NCBI GenBank assembly: GCA_038214085.1
Contig: JBBQSF010000047.1
Span: 1-21,591, forward strand
Length of the DNA stretch: 21,591 nucleotides
Source: JBBQSF01 sp038214085
GTDB taxonomy: Bacteria > Bacteroidota > Bacteroidia > Bacteroidales > CG2-30-32-10
Reading direction: 5' to 3'
The notes beneath the pieces were generated by a model. It was not told where the DNA came from, ran no database searches, and was given only the letters and a program-made list of their open reading frames with translations. This document shows positions 12,588 to 21,423 of this stretch, in pieces. Positions within the stretch are counted from its first letter, which is position 1. The number at the start of each line of letters is the position of its first letter. Both the position numbers and the translations under genes were made by a program.

Positions 12588-14684
12588 TTATTCGTTATTA
12601 TCTTGTTTTTCAGTGTCATCAGGTGTTTCACCTTCACCGGTTTTTATGCCGATTTTTACATCCTGCTGTACACCATCAGATTTGGGAACATAATCTGAAC
12701 GTAAAATTTTAAATTCAGTACGACGATTGAGCTGGTGAGCTGCTTCAAATTTCTTGTTATCGTTTTTGAATGAATCGATGTAATCCTCGGTAAGTTTAGT
12801 CCCTTTAGCGAAAGTGACTCCATCGCGGGTCATATCTTTTATCAACAAACGGGGAACTTTTTCACCATAACCAAACGGAGTCATACGATCAGCGGCAATG
12901 CCTTTAGAAATCAAGTAATCAACAACTGATTTTGCACGTTTGTATGAAAGAGTATCATTGTAAACATCCGAACCACGGGCATCAGTATGAGAACCAAGTT
13001 CGATTGTGATATTCGGATTATCAGTCATGGTTTGAATCAAGCCATTGAGTGAATCCTGATACTGTGGTTTAAGATCCCATTTGTCATAATCGTAAAGGAT
13101 TTCGGGCAATACAATTGGTTTTTTAGGAATCGGAACCAGACAGAAATCGTGAACAAAGTCCTTGCTTCTTTCAAGGCCAACAGTTGATTCTTTTCCTTTT
13201 GCACCAAAAAAGTCAACACGAGATACTTCAATTTGATAAGAAGTATTGGCTAAATATTGGGTTTTATTAAAAGAGTAAGCACCTAATGCATCAGAAGTAT
13301 CAGCTACAATTGTACCATCGGAACCAATAAGTTTAACGAGTGCGCCTTTAAGCATTGCTTTGGTACTGTCGTCGCAGATTTTTCCTTGAAGTGTAAAAAT
13401 CAGAGGTGGTTGATAGAAAGAATAAATATCATCGCTTCCTTTTCCACCTTTACGGTTTGAAGAGAAGTAGCCTTTTTCGAGTTTGCCTTCAAAAATTATT
13501 GCAAAGTCGTCACCTGCAGAATTCATAGGGTATTTCAAGTTCGCTGGAATGCCCCATTTTTCGCCTGCTTTTTCAACTTTGAAAATATCAAGTCCACCCA
13601 TACCGAGAAGTCCATTTGAAGAGAAGAAAAGAACACCATCATCGCGAAGGAAAGGATACATTTCGTCGTTAGCAGTATTAATAGTTGAGCCCAAATTAAT
13701 TGGTTTATCCCAAGGTTTTGTTTTTTTAGTTCGTTTCACCATCCAAATATCTTTGCCACCAAATCCACCAGGCATATCCGAAGCAAAATACATGGTGAGT
13801 TCATCATCAGATAACGATGGGTGACCACATGTGAAACTGTCAGGAGCAAGGCTGATTACTTCAGGAATATCCCATGCTGTTCCTTTTTTCTTTGAAGTAT
13901 AAATTTCACAGCCCAGTTGTTTCTTTTTTTCAACACCGCAACGGGTAAAATAAATTTCGTTGGCTTTAGCATTGAGTGTGGCTGCACCTTCGTTAAATTT
14001 AGAATTTACAGGTTCGGGTAAAACCGCAGGAGTTGTCCATGCACCTTTTCTATCCTGATTAACCATGTATAAATCCATAAAACTCAAACCTGTCCAAGCG
14101 TCATAATCTTTTCCTGTAGAACCGGTACGGTTAGAAGTGAAGATTAGAGATTTGTATTTTTTATCTGCATAGGTGGCTGCAAAGTCGGCTTCTTTGCTGT
14201 TAAACTGTTTAACATTTTCCACTTCATAACGGGTAGGATTGTCTTTCCATTGCTGAGCAAGAACACAAGATTCCGAACCGTTAGCTCCTCTTAAGTCAGA
14301 AGGAACAAGAGCCTTGTAATTGTCGAACTGGACCACAGCATCAGCATATTTTTCATTTGCTTTTAATGCTTCGGCATAATAAAGAGTTGCAAGTGGTTCA
14401 GGGTATTTGACAGCAATTGATTTTTTATACCATACTTCTGATTGCTTAATATCGTTGTTCATGCGATAGCATTCAGCAATCTGGTAAGTGATTCTGGCTT
14501 TTTCGGCTTTATTTTTCTTAACCTTAGTTAGTGCTTTTTTATACATTCCTATAGCTTCATAATATTGCTGATAGGTATAAGCATTATCGGCATCTTGAGC
14601 ATAGTTTTTTTGCGCACTAGCGCTGTTTACACTAGATAAAACCGCAATAACTAAGATAGAAAGTAGAATTCTGCTAATTTTCAT
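12588..14684 (-). CDS. PorE-like TPR/PD40/CRD/OmpA outer-membrane-associated protein
   Basis: This 698-residue protein has a type I signal peptide (cut near SASA-Q, residues 21-25). TPR-like helices follow (about 28-145), then a PD40 beta-propeller (about 165-425) with repeats such as IFTSNRTG, MYFASDMPGG, LFFSSNGLLG and GYFSSNRKGG. Next is a carboxypeptidase-regulatory fold (about 430-520) and an OmpA C-terminal peptidoglycan-binding domain (about 525-663). In the OmpA domain GSHTDARG (564-571) supplies Asp568, with Arg583 and NRRTEF at 653-658. This order is that of PorE, a component that ties the type IX secretion machinery to peptidoglycan. Many Bacteroidota paralogues share it, so the PorE role is probable, not proven. 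No lipobox cysteine is seen, whereas P. gingivalis PorE is described as a lipoprotein. A strong terminator follows. Confidence 0.85.
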   Translation of the reverse strand: MKISRILLSILVIAVLSSVNSASAQKNYAQDADNAYTYQQYYEAIGMYKKALTKVKKNKAEKARITYQIAECYRMNNDIKQSEVWYKKSIAVKYPEPLATLYYAEALKANEKYADAVVQFDNYKALVPSDLRGANGSESCVLAQQWKDNPTRYEVENVKQFNSKEADFAATYADKKYKSLIFTSNRTGSTGKDYDAWTGLSFMDLYMVNQDRKGAWTTPAVLPEPVNSKFNEGAATLNAKANEIYFTRCGVEKKKQLGCEIYTSKKKGTAWDIPEVISLAPDSFTCGHPSLSDDELTMYFASDMPGGFGGKDIWMVKRTKKTKPWDKPINLGSTINTANDEMYPFLRDDGVLFFSSNGLLGMGGLDIFKVEKAGEKWGIPANLKYPMNSAGDDFAIIFEGKLEKGYFSSNRKGGKGSDDIYSFYQPPLIFTLQGKICDDSTKAMLKGALVKLIGSDGTIVADTSDALGAYSFNKTQYLANTSYQIEVSRVDFFGAKGKESTVGLERSKDFVHDFCLVPIPKKPIVLPEILYDYDKWDLKPQYQDSLNGLIQTMTDNPNITIELGSHTDARGSDVYNDTLSYKRAKSVVDYLISKGIAADRMTPFGYGEKVPRLLIKDMTRDGVTFAKGTKLTEDYIDSFKNDNKKFEAAHQLNRRTEFKILRSDYVPKSDGVQQDVKIGIKTGEGETPDDTEKQDNNE

Positions 14685-14883
14685 ATAATGAAATTTTAAT
14701 GAGTGACATGAATAAGGCTGCTAAAATAATGATTTATTTTTAAGAAAAAAAAGAAATTCATACTAAGATTCTTTTTTTATTTATTAATTAGGTTTTTAAG
14801 CAAATTACAAATAGAATAATATTTATGATATTGTTACACTTTTACGGTTATTTGAGAAAAAAGTTACAACTGATTTAATAGAA

Positions 14884-15192
14884 TCATCCGCTGATTTTTT
14901 CGTTCGAAGGTTCGGGATTTAACGGATCTTTTAATTCTTCTTTTTTCAATTCTTTTTTCAGCTCTTCAACGCTGCCCATTAGTTCTTTTTTGATTGGGTC
15001 AATAGTATTATTTACTTCTTTGCGTATATCTTTAGTGGCATTTCTAACTTCGTTAATTCCTTTTGCAATGCCTTTTGCAATTTCTGGAATTTTATCAGGA
15101 CCAAACAGAAGAAAAACCGCTAGCAGAATCAGTAGAAGTTCTCCAGTTCCTATATCTTCAAAAAGTAAAAGTGTAAATAAGAGACTGTTCAT
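14884..15192 (-). CDS. tatA: twin-arginine translocase subunit TatA/TatE
   Basis: This 102-residue TatA-family protein would form the variable pore of the Tat system, which exports folded proteins. It has one N-terminal membrane helix (about 17-31, GELLLILLAVFLLFG), the conserved FGPDKIPE hinge (30-37), an amphipathic helix (about 38-60) and a charged, lysine- and glutamate-rich tail. The membrane helix is preceded by about 16 residues, more than usual for TatA, with a polar glutamate at residue 18 as expected. No internal ATG, GTG or TTG gives a shorter start. TatB is a possible alternative, but the tail is short for TatB. It lies 52 bp after secDF, behind a terminator. No tatC is in the window. 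Confidence 0.9.
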   Translation of the reverse strand: MNSLLFTLLLFEDIGTGELLLILLAVFLLFGPDKIPEIAKGIAKGINEVRNATKDIRKEVNNTIDPIKKELMGSVEELKKELKKEELKDPLNPEPSNEKISG

Positions 15193-15197
15193 AATAG

Positions 15198-15205
15198 CAA
15201 AGGTA
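15198..15205 (-). promoter_or_regulatory. candidate -7 element of tatA
   Basis: On the minus strand TACCTTTG fits TAnnTTTG, directly after the T run of the secDF terminator. Only 5 bp separate it from the tatA ATG, so the transcript would have almost no leader. No -33 TTG is evident. Confidence 0.3.
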
Positions 15206-15236
15206 AAAAAAAACCCCGATTAGAACCGGGGTTTTT
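15201..15236 (-). terminator. intrinsic terminator of secDF
   Basis: A perfect 10-bp stem AAAAACCCCG/CGGGGTTTTT (arms 15209-15218 and 15227-15236) encloses an 8-base loop. On the minus strand the stem runs into an uninterrupted run of nine T, and on the plus strand into five. It lies 8 bp beyond the secDF stop codon. Confidence 0.92.
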
Positions 15237-15244
15237 GCTGATAT

Positions 15245-18200
15245 TTATTTTTTAAGTTTTTTTTCTTTTTTCTTTTCTTTTCGTTCCCGCATCATAATAA
15301 AGTCATAAGCAACAGGAGTTGCATTGAAAATAGAAGAATAAGTACCTACCGCAATACCAATAAGTAATGCAAAAACAAATCCACGGAGGCTTTCTCCTCC
15401 AAGAATAAAGATTGCCAAAAGCGTAACAAGAGTGGTTCCGGCTGTGTTGAATGTACGTCCGAGGGTACTGTTAATCGCTTGATTGATATTGATGTTCAAT
15501 TCGCGTTTTGGGTATAATGCTCTATATTCACGAATTCTGTCGAAGATAATTACCGTATCATTGATAGAATAACCAATAATAGTTAGAATAGCTGCGATAA
15601 ATGCCTGATCGAGTTCAAGGTTAAAAGGTAAGATCCCATAGAAAATGGAGTACATAGAAATGGTGATTAAACTATCATGGAAAAGAGAAACCACTCCACC
15701 CAGACCATATTGCCATTTTCTGAAACGAACAGCTATGTAAAGAAATATCGCAAGTAGAGAAACTACAATTGCCCACACAGCAGAAACCTTAATATCATCA
15801 GCAATAGTAGGTCCTACTTTTTGAGAACTGAGTACTCCAATAGTTGAATTCTTTGTGGAGAAATCATCAAATGTTAACTGTTTTTTAAAATGCGATTTAA
15901 GAGCACTATAAAGTTTGGTTTCAATAATTGAATCGGCTGCATTTGTAGGGTCATCAATCATATATTTGGTTGTAATTTTAACCTGATTGTCAGGGCCAAA
16001 AATTTTAACTTCTGGTACATCGCCAAATTCCTTTTCAAGAGTCTTTCGGATATCGTTTGTTTTAATATCCTGATCAAAACGTACTACATAAGAATGACCG
16101 CCGGAAAAATCAACTCCAAGTTTTAAACCTTTTGTGGATAAAGAAATAATTCCAATGGTAATTATAATTGCAGAAACAATATAAAGTTTTTTACGAATGC
16201 CGATAAAATCGATATTTACCTTTGAAAAAGCATTTTTAGTTAATTTTGTATCAAAAGTAATTTTCATATTCTTGTTAAGCATCCATTCAAATATAAGGCG
16301 TGAAATGAAAATTGCAGAGAACAATGAAGTAATGATACCAATGATAAGAGTGGTTGCAAAACCTTGAACCGGACCAGTACCAAAAACATAAAGTACAATA
16401 CCTGTAATTAATGTAGTTAAGTTACCGTCGATAATAGCAGAATATGCATTTTGGTAACCGTCGTGAATTGCCAGGCGTATACCCTTCCCGGCTCGAACTT
16501 CTTCACGGATACGTTCGTAAATGATTACGTTGGCATCCACTGCCATACCCATAGTTAGAACTATACCGGCAATACCAGGCAGCGTTAATACTGCACCAAG
16601 AGAAGCAAGTACTCCAAATAAGAAGAAAATATTTGTAAATAAAGCAATATCAGCTACAAGACCAGCTTTATTATAATAGAATGCCATATAAATAAGTACG
16701 AGGCAGAATGCAATAATAAAGGACATCATTCCAGAATCAATTGCTTCCTGACCAAGAGAAGGTCCTACAATGGCTTCTTCAACAATTCTTGCAGAAGCAG
16801 GTAGTTTTCCGGCTTTAAGAATATTTGCAAGATCCTTTGCTTCTTCAAGTGTAAAGTTTCCTGTAATTTGTGAACTTCCATTTGGAATTTCGCTTTGAAC
16901 TGTAGGTGCGGAATATACATAATTATCAAGAACAATGGCAATTGCTTCTCCGATATGTTCACCGGTAAGGCGTTTCCATATTTTGGCGCCTTCTGAATTC
17001 ATCGACATTGAAATTTCATTGCTTCCACTTTGGCTAAAATCTTGACGTGCATCAGTAATTGCATCACCTTCTAATGGTGCTTTTCCATCGCGGTTGGTAA
17101 CTTTGATAGCAATTAAACGAAGTGTTGTTTTCTTTTCGTCAAAGGGTTTAACTTCCCATAATAATTTAAGGTCTCTGGGAAGAATATTCTTTACAATGTC
17201 CATTTTGAGCAATAAATTTACCTTAGAAGTATCAATTATTGCGGTATAACCAACTGTTGGACCTTTACCATAGAAGTATTTTCCGTCTTTCTGGTCAAAT
17301 GCTGGTTTTAAATAAGCAAATAAAGGGTTTTCTTTTGCATATTCTTCAAAAGATTGTTGTGCTTTTAAATCACCGGCTTTAGTAGAGTCCGATTTTATTT
17401 TATTCACAAGAGAAGAAGTGTCTTTGGCTTCTTTTGCAGAATCTTTTTTGTCTTTTTTAGCAAGAGCTTTGCTGTCTGTTTTTGTAGAATCTTTTACTTC
17501 GGTAGAATCTGTATTTCCAGCAGCAAGTTGACCAAGTTTTTTATTTGCAGCTTCAAGATAGGTATAAACATCTGCAAACTCGTATGTTTCCCAGAATTCA
17601 AGTTTAGCAGTTCCTTGTAAAAGTTTACGAACGCGTTTGGGGTCTTTGATACCCGGAAGTTCAACTAAAATTCTCCCTGCTGTAGAAAGTTTCTGAATAT
17701 TTGGTTGGGTAACACCGAAACGGTCTATACGGGTTCTTAAAATATTAAAGGTTCTGTCAATAGCATCATTACTTTCTGTTCGGATAATTGAAAGTACTTC
17801 TTCATTTGTAGAATTGTAATTGATTTTGTCTTTATATTCAACCGTATTAAAAATAGCTGAAAGTTTAGCATTGGGATCTGCTTTTGCAAATGCTTCTCCA
17901 AAAAGAGTAACAAAGTCCTTTTGACTGTTTTTTTGCATTTCATTTGCATCTGTAATTGCTTTATTAAAAGTTGCATCCTTGCTGTAGTTCGACATAGCCC
18001 GTACAATATCTGAAACAGATATTTCGAGGGTTACGTTCATACCACCTTTAAGGTCGAGACCAAGGTTGACTTCTCTTTCTTTACATTCTTTATAAGTGTA
18101 CTTGCGAACCCATAAGAAATTATATACTTCCTCGTTCGCCATGGAATCAAGGTAATAATTCTCGCGAACCTTAATTAGCGAGTCGAAAATTAATTTTTCC

Positions 18201-18373
18201 TTTAAAGTATTACCCTTTGCAGAGTCTTTTGCGATTTTTAAAACTGCATCATTATTTGCATATTCCGAAGCGGCTTTTTCTACTCTACTTGTCATAAATG
18301 TAAATGACAATTGAAAAAGACAAACCAGCGCAAATGCTACTGCAAAAAACTTAATAGCTCCTTTGTTCTGCAT
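15245..18373 (-). CDS. secDF: protein translocase subunit SecDF (SecD-SecF fusion)
   Basis: This 1042-residue fused SecD and SecF uses the proton gradient to help pull proteins through SecYEG at the inner membrane. It has an N-terminal membrane helix (7-27). The SecD entry motif LGLDLKGGMN is at 104-113, and large periplasmic domains follow. The SecD membrane bundle carries GMAVDANVIIYERIREE, with the key aspartate near 612. The SecF half begins near 750 with LGVDFSGGHSYVVRF and includes SINDTVIIFDRIREY near 940. A lysine-, aspartate- and serine-rich linker (about 290-335) interrupts the first periplasmic domain. The C-terminus is a basic tail of Lys and Glu. Fusion is the normal form in Bacteroidota. 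A good promoter lies upstream and a strong terminator follows. Confidence 0.96.
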   Translation of the reverse strand: MQNKGAIKFFAVAFALVCLFQLSFTFMTSRVEKAASEYANNDAVLKIAKDSAKGNTLKEKLIFDSLIKVRENYYLDSMANEEVYNFLWVRKYTYKECKEREVNLGLDLKGGMNVTLEISVSDIVRAMSNYSKDATFNKAITDANEMQKNSQKDFVTLFGEAFAKADPNAKLSAIFNTVEYKDKINYNSTNEEVLSIIRTESNDAIDRTFNILRTRIDRFGVTQPNIQKLSTAGRILVELPGIKDPKRVRKLLQGTAKLEFWETYEFADVYTYLEAANKKLGQLAAGNTDSTEVKDSTKTDSKALAKKDKKDSAKEAKDTSSLVNKIKSDSTKAGDLKAQQSFEEYAKENPLFAYLKPAFDQKDGKYFYGKGPTVGYTAIIDTSKVNLLLKMDIVKNILPRDLKLLWEVKPFDEKKTTLRLIAIKVTNRDGKAPLEGDAITDARQDFSQSGSNEISMSMNSEGAKIWKRLTGEHIGEAIAIVLDNYVYSAPTVQSEIPNGSSQITGNFTLEEAKDLANILKAGKLPASARIVEEAIVGPSLGQEAIDSGMMSFIIAFCLVLIYMAFYYNKAGLVADIALFTNIFFLFGVLASLGAVLTLPGIAGIVLTMGMAVDANVIIYERIREEVRAGKGIRLAIHDGYQNAYSAIIDGNLTTLITGIVLYVFGTGPVQGFATTLIIGIITSLFSAIFISRLIFEWMLNKNMKITFDTKLTKNAFSKVNIDFIGIRKKLYIVSAIIITIGIISLSTKGLKLGVDFSGGHSYVVRFDQDIKTNDIRKTLEKEFGDVPEVKIFGPDNQVKITTKYMIDDPTNAADSIIETKLYSALKSHFKKQLTFDDFSTKNSTIGVLSSQKVGPTIADDIKVSAVWAIVVSLLAIFLYIAVRFRKWQYGLGGVVSLFHDSLITISMYSIFYGILPFNLELDQAFIAAILTIIGYSINDTVIIFDRIREYRALYPKRELNININQAINSTLGRTFNTAGTTLVTLLAIFILGGESLRGFVFALLIGIAVGTYSSIFNATPVAYDFIMMRERKEKKKEKKLKK

Positions 18374-18416
18374 ACTAATCTAACTTAAAAATTTATAATT
18401 TTTTAATTCAAGGGTG

Positions 18417-18448
18417 CAAAAATAGAATTTTTAATTGATATTAACCAA
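18417..18448 (-). promoter_or_regulatory. promoter of secDF, Bacteroidota type
   Basis: On the minus strand TTG (18448-18446) and TATTTTTG (18424-18417) are separated by 21 bp, matching TTG-N19..21-TAnnTTTG. The -7 element ends 43 bp before the secDF ATG. Confidence 0.65.
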
Positions 18449-18608
18449 TTTTATATCATCAGCATTATAAATATTTTCGTTTAGAACTTGCTTTTTTATA
18501 GCTGATCTTCGATTTGAGGCGATTTCTCAACTTCCATTGAAGTGAAAAATATCCTTAAATTTTGATTTGATTTTAATATAGAATTTAGAAAAATTGAGCT
18601 AAGATGCG

Positions 18609-18616
18609 TATATTTG
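18609..18616 (+). promoter_or_regulatory. candidate -7 element of the FG-GAP protein gene
   Basis: TATATTTG matches TAnnTTTG exactly and ends 15 bp before the ATG at 18632. A properly spaced -33 TTG is missing; the nearest TTG (18594-18596) is only 12 bp away. The match makes a TTG start at 18614 unlikely, because that codon is part of this element. Confidence 0.4.
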
Positions 18617-18631
18617 CTAAAATTTCAAAAC

Positions 18632-20890
18632 ATGAAAAGAATCATTTTTATTCTTCTGGTTTTTTATAATATTCCATTCAGTAATGCTCAGTATGAAGAT
18701 TTCGGATTTAAAAGAGATACATCTGTTAAAGTATCGAACAATGGATTGGAGGCATTAAAAAACCCATGGGGTGGAGGATTAAATTCATGTCAGTTCTCGC
18801 AAATTGATTTGAACTTTGATGGCGTTAAGGATTTGTTTGTTTATGACAAAAGCAGTTTTAAAATCCTTACATTTATTAATGGCGGAACTGTCAATTCCGT
18901 GGATTATACCTTTGCACCAGAATATTCGGAATTCTTTCCTAAAATGCACGATTGGGTTTTGCTAATTGACTATAACTGCGATGGTAAAGAAGATATTTTT
19001 ACTTATGGAGTTGGAGGAATAACTGTTTATAAGAATATTTCCAATCCGGTCGATGGTTTAAAGTTTTCACTAATTACCGCAATGATAAATTCACAACAAG
19101 GACCGAATTTGACAAATATATTGGTAACACAAGTTGATTATCCTGGTGTTTCAGATGTCGATAATGATGGCGACCTTGATATCGTTACGTTTTTTGGACT
19201 AGGAACCTATGTGGAATACCATCAGAATATGTCGATGGAATTGTATGGAGTTTGCGACAGTCTGAGTTTTGTTAAACAAGAGTACTGTTGGGGAAATTTT
19301 GCCGAAAACACAAATAACAACAGGATTGATTTAAATATTGTCTGTCCTTGGTCAAAATCAGAGTCAATTCTCAATCCTGAAGACAAGAATGACGCAAAAC
19401 ACACAGGATCAACATTGTTACTGGAGGACTTGGATGGGGATTTGGATAAAGATTTGCTTGTTGGCGATGTGGATTATTCAAACATTACTATGCTTATTAA
19501 TGGTGGCACTCCCACGGATGCAAATATGGTTTTAAAGGACAGTTTATTTCCTTCGAACACTTTGCCCGTGAGTGTTGTTTCTTTTCCGGCGCTTGCATTG
19601 ATTGATATTGATAACAATGGTACTAAGGATTTGTTGGCATCTCCTTTTGAATCGAATATTAATGTGGCCGACAATCTTAACACATGTTGGTTTTACAAAA
19701 ATACAGGAACGGCTTCGGTTGCCAACTTTGAATTTCAGAAAAAAAATATTTTTCAAGAAGATATGATTGAAACAGGCGCGGGTGCTTATCCAGCTCTTGC
19801 CGATTATAATGGCGACGGATTGCTCGATCTTTTTATCGGAAATTTCGGGCTTTATGATTCTTCGTATTATTTAAACGGTTTTTTGTACTCTGTTTTTAAA
19901 TCCGGGATTACACTTTATAAAAATACCGGTACTGCTGCACTTCCGCAATTTGAATTTGTTACCAACGACTTTGCAGGTATCCAAAGTCTTAATCTCATTG
20001 GTGTGGTTCCAACATTTGGCGACTTAGACGGAGATGGGGATAAAGATATGATCATTGGCGATTCAAAAGGAAATTTATATCGTTTTGAAAATACTGCGGG
20101 TGTTTCAAATCCTATGAATATGAGCTATCTTGGCACAATGGGTATTGATGTTGGTGATTTCAGTGCTCCACAGTTATTTGATCTTAATGGAGATTCTTTG
20201 CTTGATATTATTGCTGGAGAAAAAAGAGGTAACCTTAATTATTACCGAAATACAGGTTCCGCTATTAATCCTGTATTTACGCTCGAAACAGATTCCCTAG
20301 GACATATTTATATTATTGATCCTTCATGGTCGAACAACGGGTATAGTGTTCCTTGCTTTTTTAAAGATTCAACAGGCACAACCCGTTTAATTGTGGGAAG
20401 TGAATCGGGTTTTTTGTTTTACTACAAGGATATTGAATCAAATATTGCAGGAGCTTTTACACTTGATAATAGCAAACTCGGGTTTATATATAATGGAATA
20501 AAAAGTGCGGTTGCCGTAGGTTTTTTGGATAATGACAATTATCCGGATTTAATTATGGGAAATATCTCTGGAGGGCTATGTTATTATAAAGGTGTATTTC
20601 CTTTGCATTCGGGAGTTGGTGAATATGTTCTAGATCAAAAAAATGAATTTGACATTTTCCCTAACCCCGCAAATGAAAGTGTTTACATAAAACCCGGAGG
20701 TTTTTTTAAAGGGAAAAAAATAAAAATTGAAATTTTTTCTTCAGTAGGAAAATTGATATTAAGCAGTGAGATAAACGCGGAAGTTGTGAATAATATTCGA
20801 GTTGACCATTTGCACGAAGGAATTTATTTTTGCCGTTTGCTAACTGATTCAACTTATTCTGTGGCGAAAAAACTGCTGATTATAAGATAG
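18632..20890 (+). CDS. FG-GAP/VCBS repeat protein with T9SS C-terminal sorting domain
   Basis: From the ATG at 18632 this is a 752-residue secreted protein. It starts with a signal peptide (MKRIIFILLVFYN, cut near SNAQ). The body carries about nine calcium-loop-like repeats of FG-GAP type, such as DLNFDGVKDLFV, DVDNDGDLDIV, DYNGDGLLDLFIG, DLDGDGDKDMIIG and DLNGDSLLDIIAG. Many are followed by a YKN or YRNTG strand, which suggests a beta-propeller. The last 75 or so residues form a type A T9SS sorting domain: FPNPANESVYI, GKLILSSEI, EGIYFCRL and KKLLIIR. It should cross the inner membrane by Sec and the outer membrane by T9SS, and end up released or attached at the surface. The ligand is unknown. 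It is divergent from secDF and converges with the protease gene 1 bp away. Confidence 0.9.
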   Translation: MKRIIFILLVFYNIPFSNAQYEDFGFKRDTSVKVSNNGLEALKNPWGGGLNSCQFSQIDLNFDGVKDLFVYDKSSFKILTFINGGTVNSVDYTFAPEYSEFFPKMHDWVLLIDYNCDGKEDIFTYGVGGITVYKNISNPVDGLKFSLITAMINSQQGPNLTNILVTQVDYPGVSDVDNDGDLDIVTFFGLGTYVEYHQNMSMELYGVCDSLSFVKQEYCWGNFAENTNNNRIDLNIVCPWSKSESILNPEDKNDAKHTGSTLLLEDLDGDLDKDLLVGDVDYSNITMLINGGTPTDANMVLKDSLFPSNTLPVSVVSFPALALIDIDNNGTKDLLASPFESNINVADNLNTCWFYKNTGTASVANFEFQKKNIFQEDMIETGAGAYPALADYNGDGLLDLFIGNFGLYDSSYYLNGFLYSVFKSGITLYKNTGTAALPQFEFVTNDFAGIQSLNLIGVVPTFGDLDGDGDKDMIIGDSKGNLYRFENTAGVSNPMNMSYLGTMGIDVGDFSAPQLFDLNGDSLLDIIAGEKRGNLNYYRNTGSAINPVFTLETDSLGHIYIIDPSWSNNGYSVPCFFKDSTGTTRLIVGSESGFLFYYKDIESNIAGAFTLDNSKLGFIYNGIKSAVAVGFLDNDNYPDLIMGNISGGLCYYKGVFPLHSGVGEYVLDQKNEFDIFPNPANESVYIKPGGFFKGKKIKIEIFSSVGKLILSSEINAEVVNNIRVDHLHEGIYFCRLLTDSTYSVAKKLLIIR

Positions 20891-20891
20891 G

Positions 20892-21323
20892 TCAATCACT
20901 GAGAGTAAGTAATTTCCTCCCGAAATTGATAATTGCTTTGTGCGACATAAGAATGTCACTTCCCAGTACACCATCAATAGCTGGCATGTTTAGCAATTTA
21001 TAAGATTGGTTCACGTGGTTAATGTCAAGCAAAATGGCTTTAAAATTCCAGTAAGTAATACCAGAAATATCAAACTCATCAATCCTAACTGATTTGCTTT
21101 CCATGCTGTTTGTACCAAGTCCGGTGGAAAGTTTGTCTTTTATTTTGGACTTTCTTTTTTTTGTTTCAAAAAACAAATCTATCCTGTTCAAGTCGAAAAC
21201 CGTTTTTGATGCTCCTGTATCGATAAGTAAATATGCTGGTTTTTTATTAATAGAACATTCAATGAATAAATGGTATCCATCGTCGTCAATTTTAGCAATA
21301 TGAAGTGGAATTTGAATTCGCAT
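20892..21323 (-). CDS. retropepsin-like aspartic protease, single domain
   Basis: This 143-residue protein has the single-domain, clan AA (retropepsin-like) fold. The active-site motif LLIDTGASKTVF is at about 32-43, with Asp35 as the catalytic residue. The hydrophobic-glycine motif VLGSDIL (about 118-124) completes the flap and core pattern. A protein this size must dimerise to make an active site. There is no signal peptide or membrane helix, so it appears cytoplasmic, unlike many bacterial relatives. The ATG start lies just downstream of a promoter with perfect spacing. Its substrate is unknown. The stop is 1 bp from the stop of the opposing FG-GAP gene. Confidence 0.85.
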   Translation of the reverse strand: MRIQIPLHIAKIDDDGYHLFIECSINKKPAYLLIDTGASKTVFDLNRIDLFFETKKRKSKIKDKLSTGLGTNSMESKSVRIDEFDISGITYWNFKAILLDINHVNQSYKLLNMPAIDGVLGSDILMSHKAIINFGRKLLTLSD

Positions 21324-21334
21324 GGTTTTTTATA

Positions 21335-21364
21335 CAAAAATACCGGTTTATTAATAAATGGCAA
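21335..21364 (-). promoter_or_regulatory. promoter of the aspartic protease gene, Bacteroidota type
   Basis: On the minus strand TTG (21364-21362) and TATTTTTG (21342-21335) are separated by 19 bp, matching the consensus. The -7 element ends 11 bp before the ATG, implying a very short leader. Confidence 0.65.
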
Positions 21365-21365
21365 G

Positions 21366-21402
21366 TAAAAAAGAAAAGGGAACATTTTAAATATTCCCTT
21401 TT
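21366..21402 (-). terminator. intrinsic terminator of the SPOR-like gene
   Basis: A perfect 9-bp stem (arms 21374-21382 and 21394-21402, AAAAGGGAA/TTCCCTTTT) encloses an 11-base loop. On the minus strand it is followed by CTTTTTTA. It sits 21 bp after the stop codon at 21424-21426 and just before the protease promoter. Confidence 0.8.
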
Positions 21403-21423
21403 AATAATTATTATTGGTTAAAA

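Noticed and set aside
14685..14883. Possible regulatory RNA or promoter in the 199-bp gap before the PorE-like gene
   Set aside because: The gap is AT-rich with only weak -7-like strings (for example TATTTTAG on the minus strand) and no convincing hairpin or motif.
18614..18631. TTG start giving a 758-residue FG-GAP protein
   Set aside because: The extra residues MLKFQN precede a normal signal peptide start MKRIIFILL, and the TTG is part of a probable -7 element.
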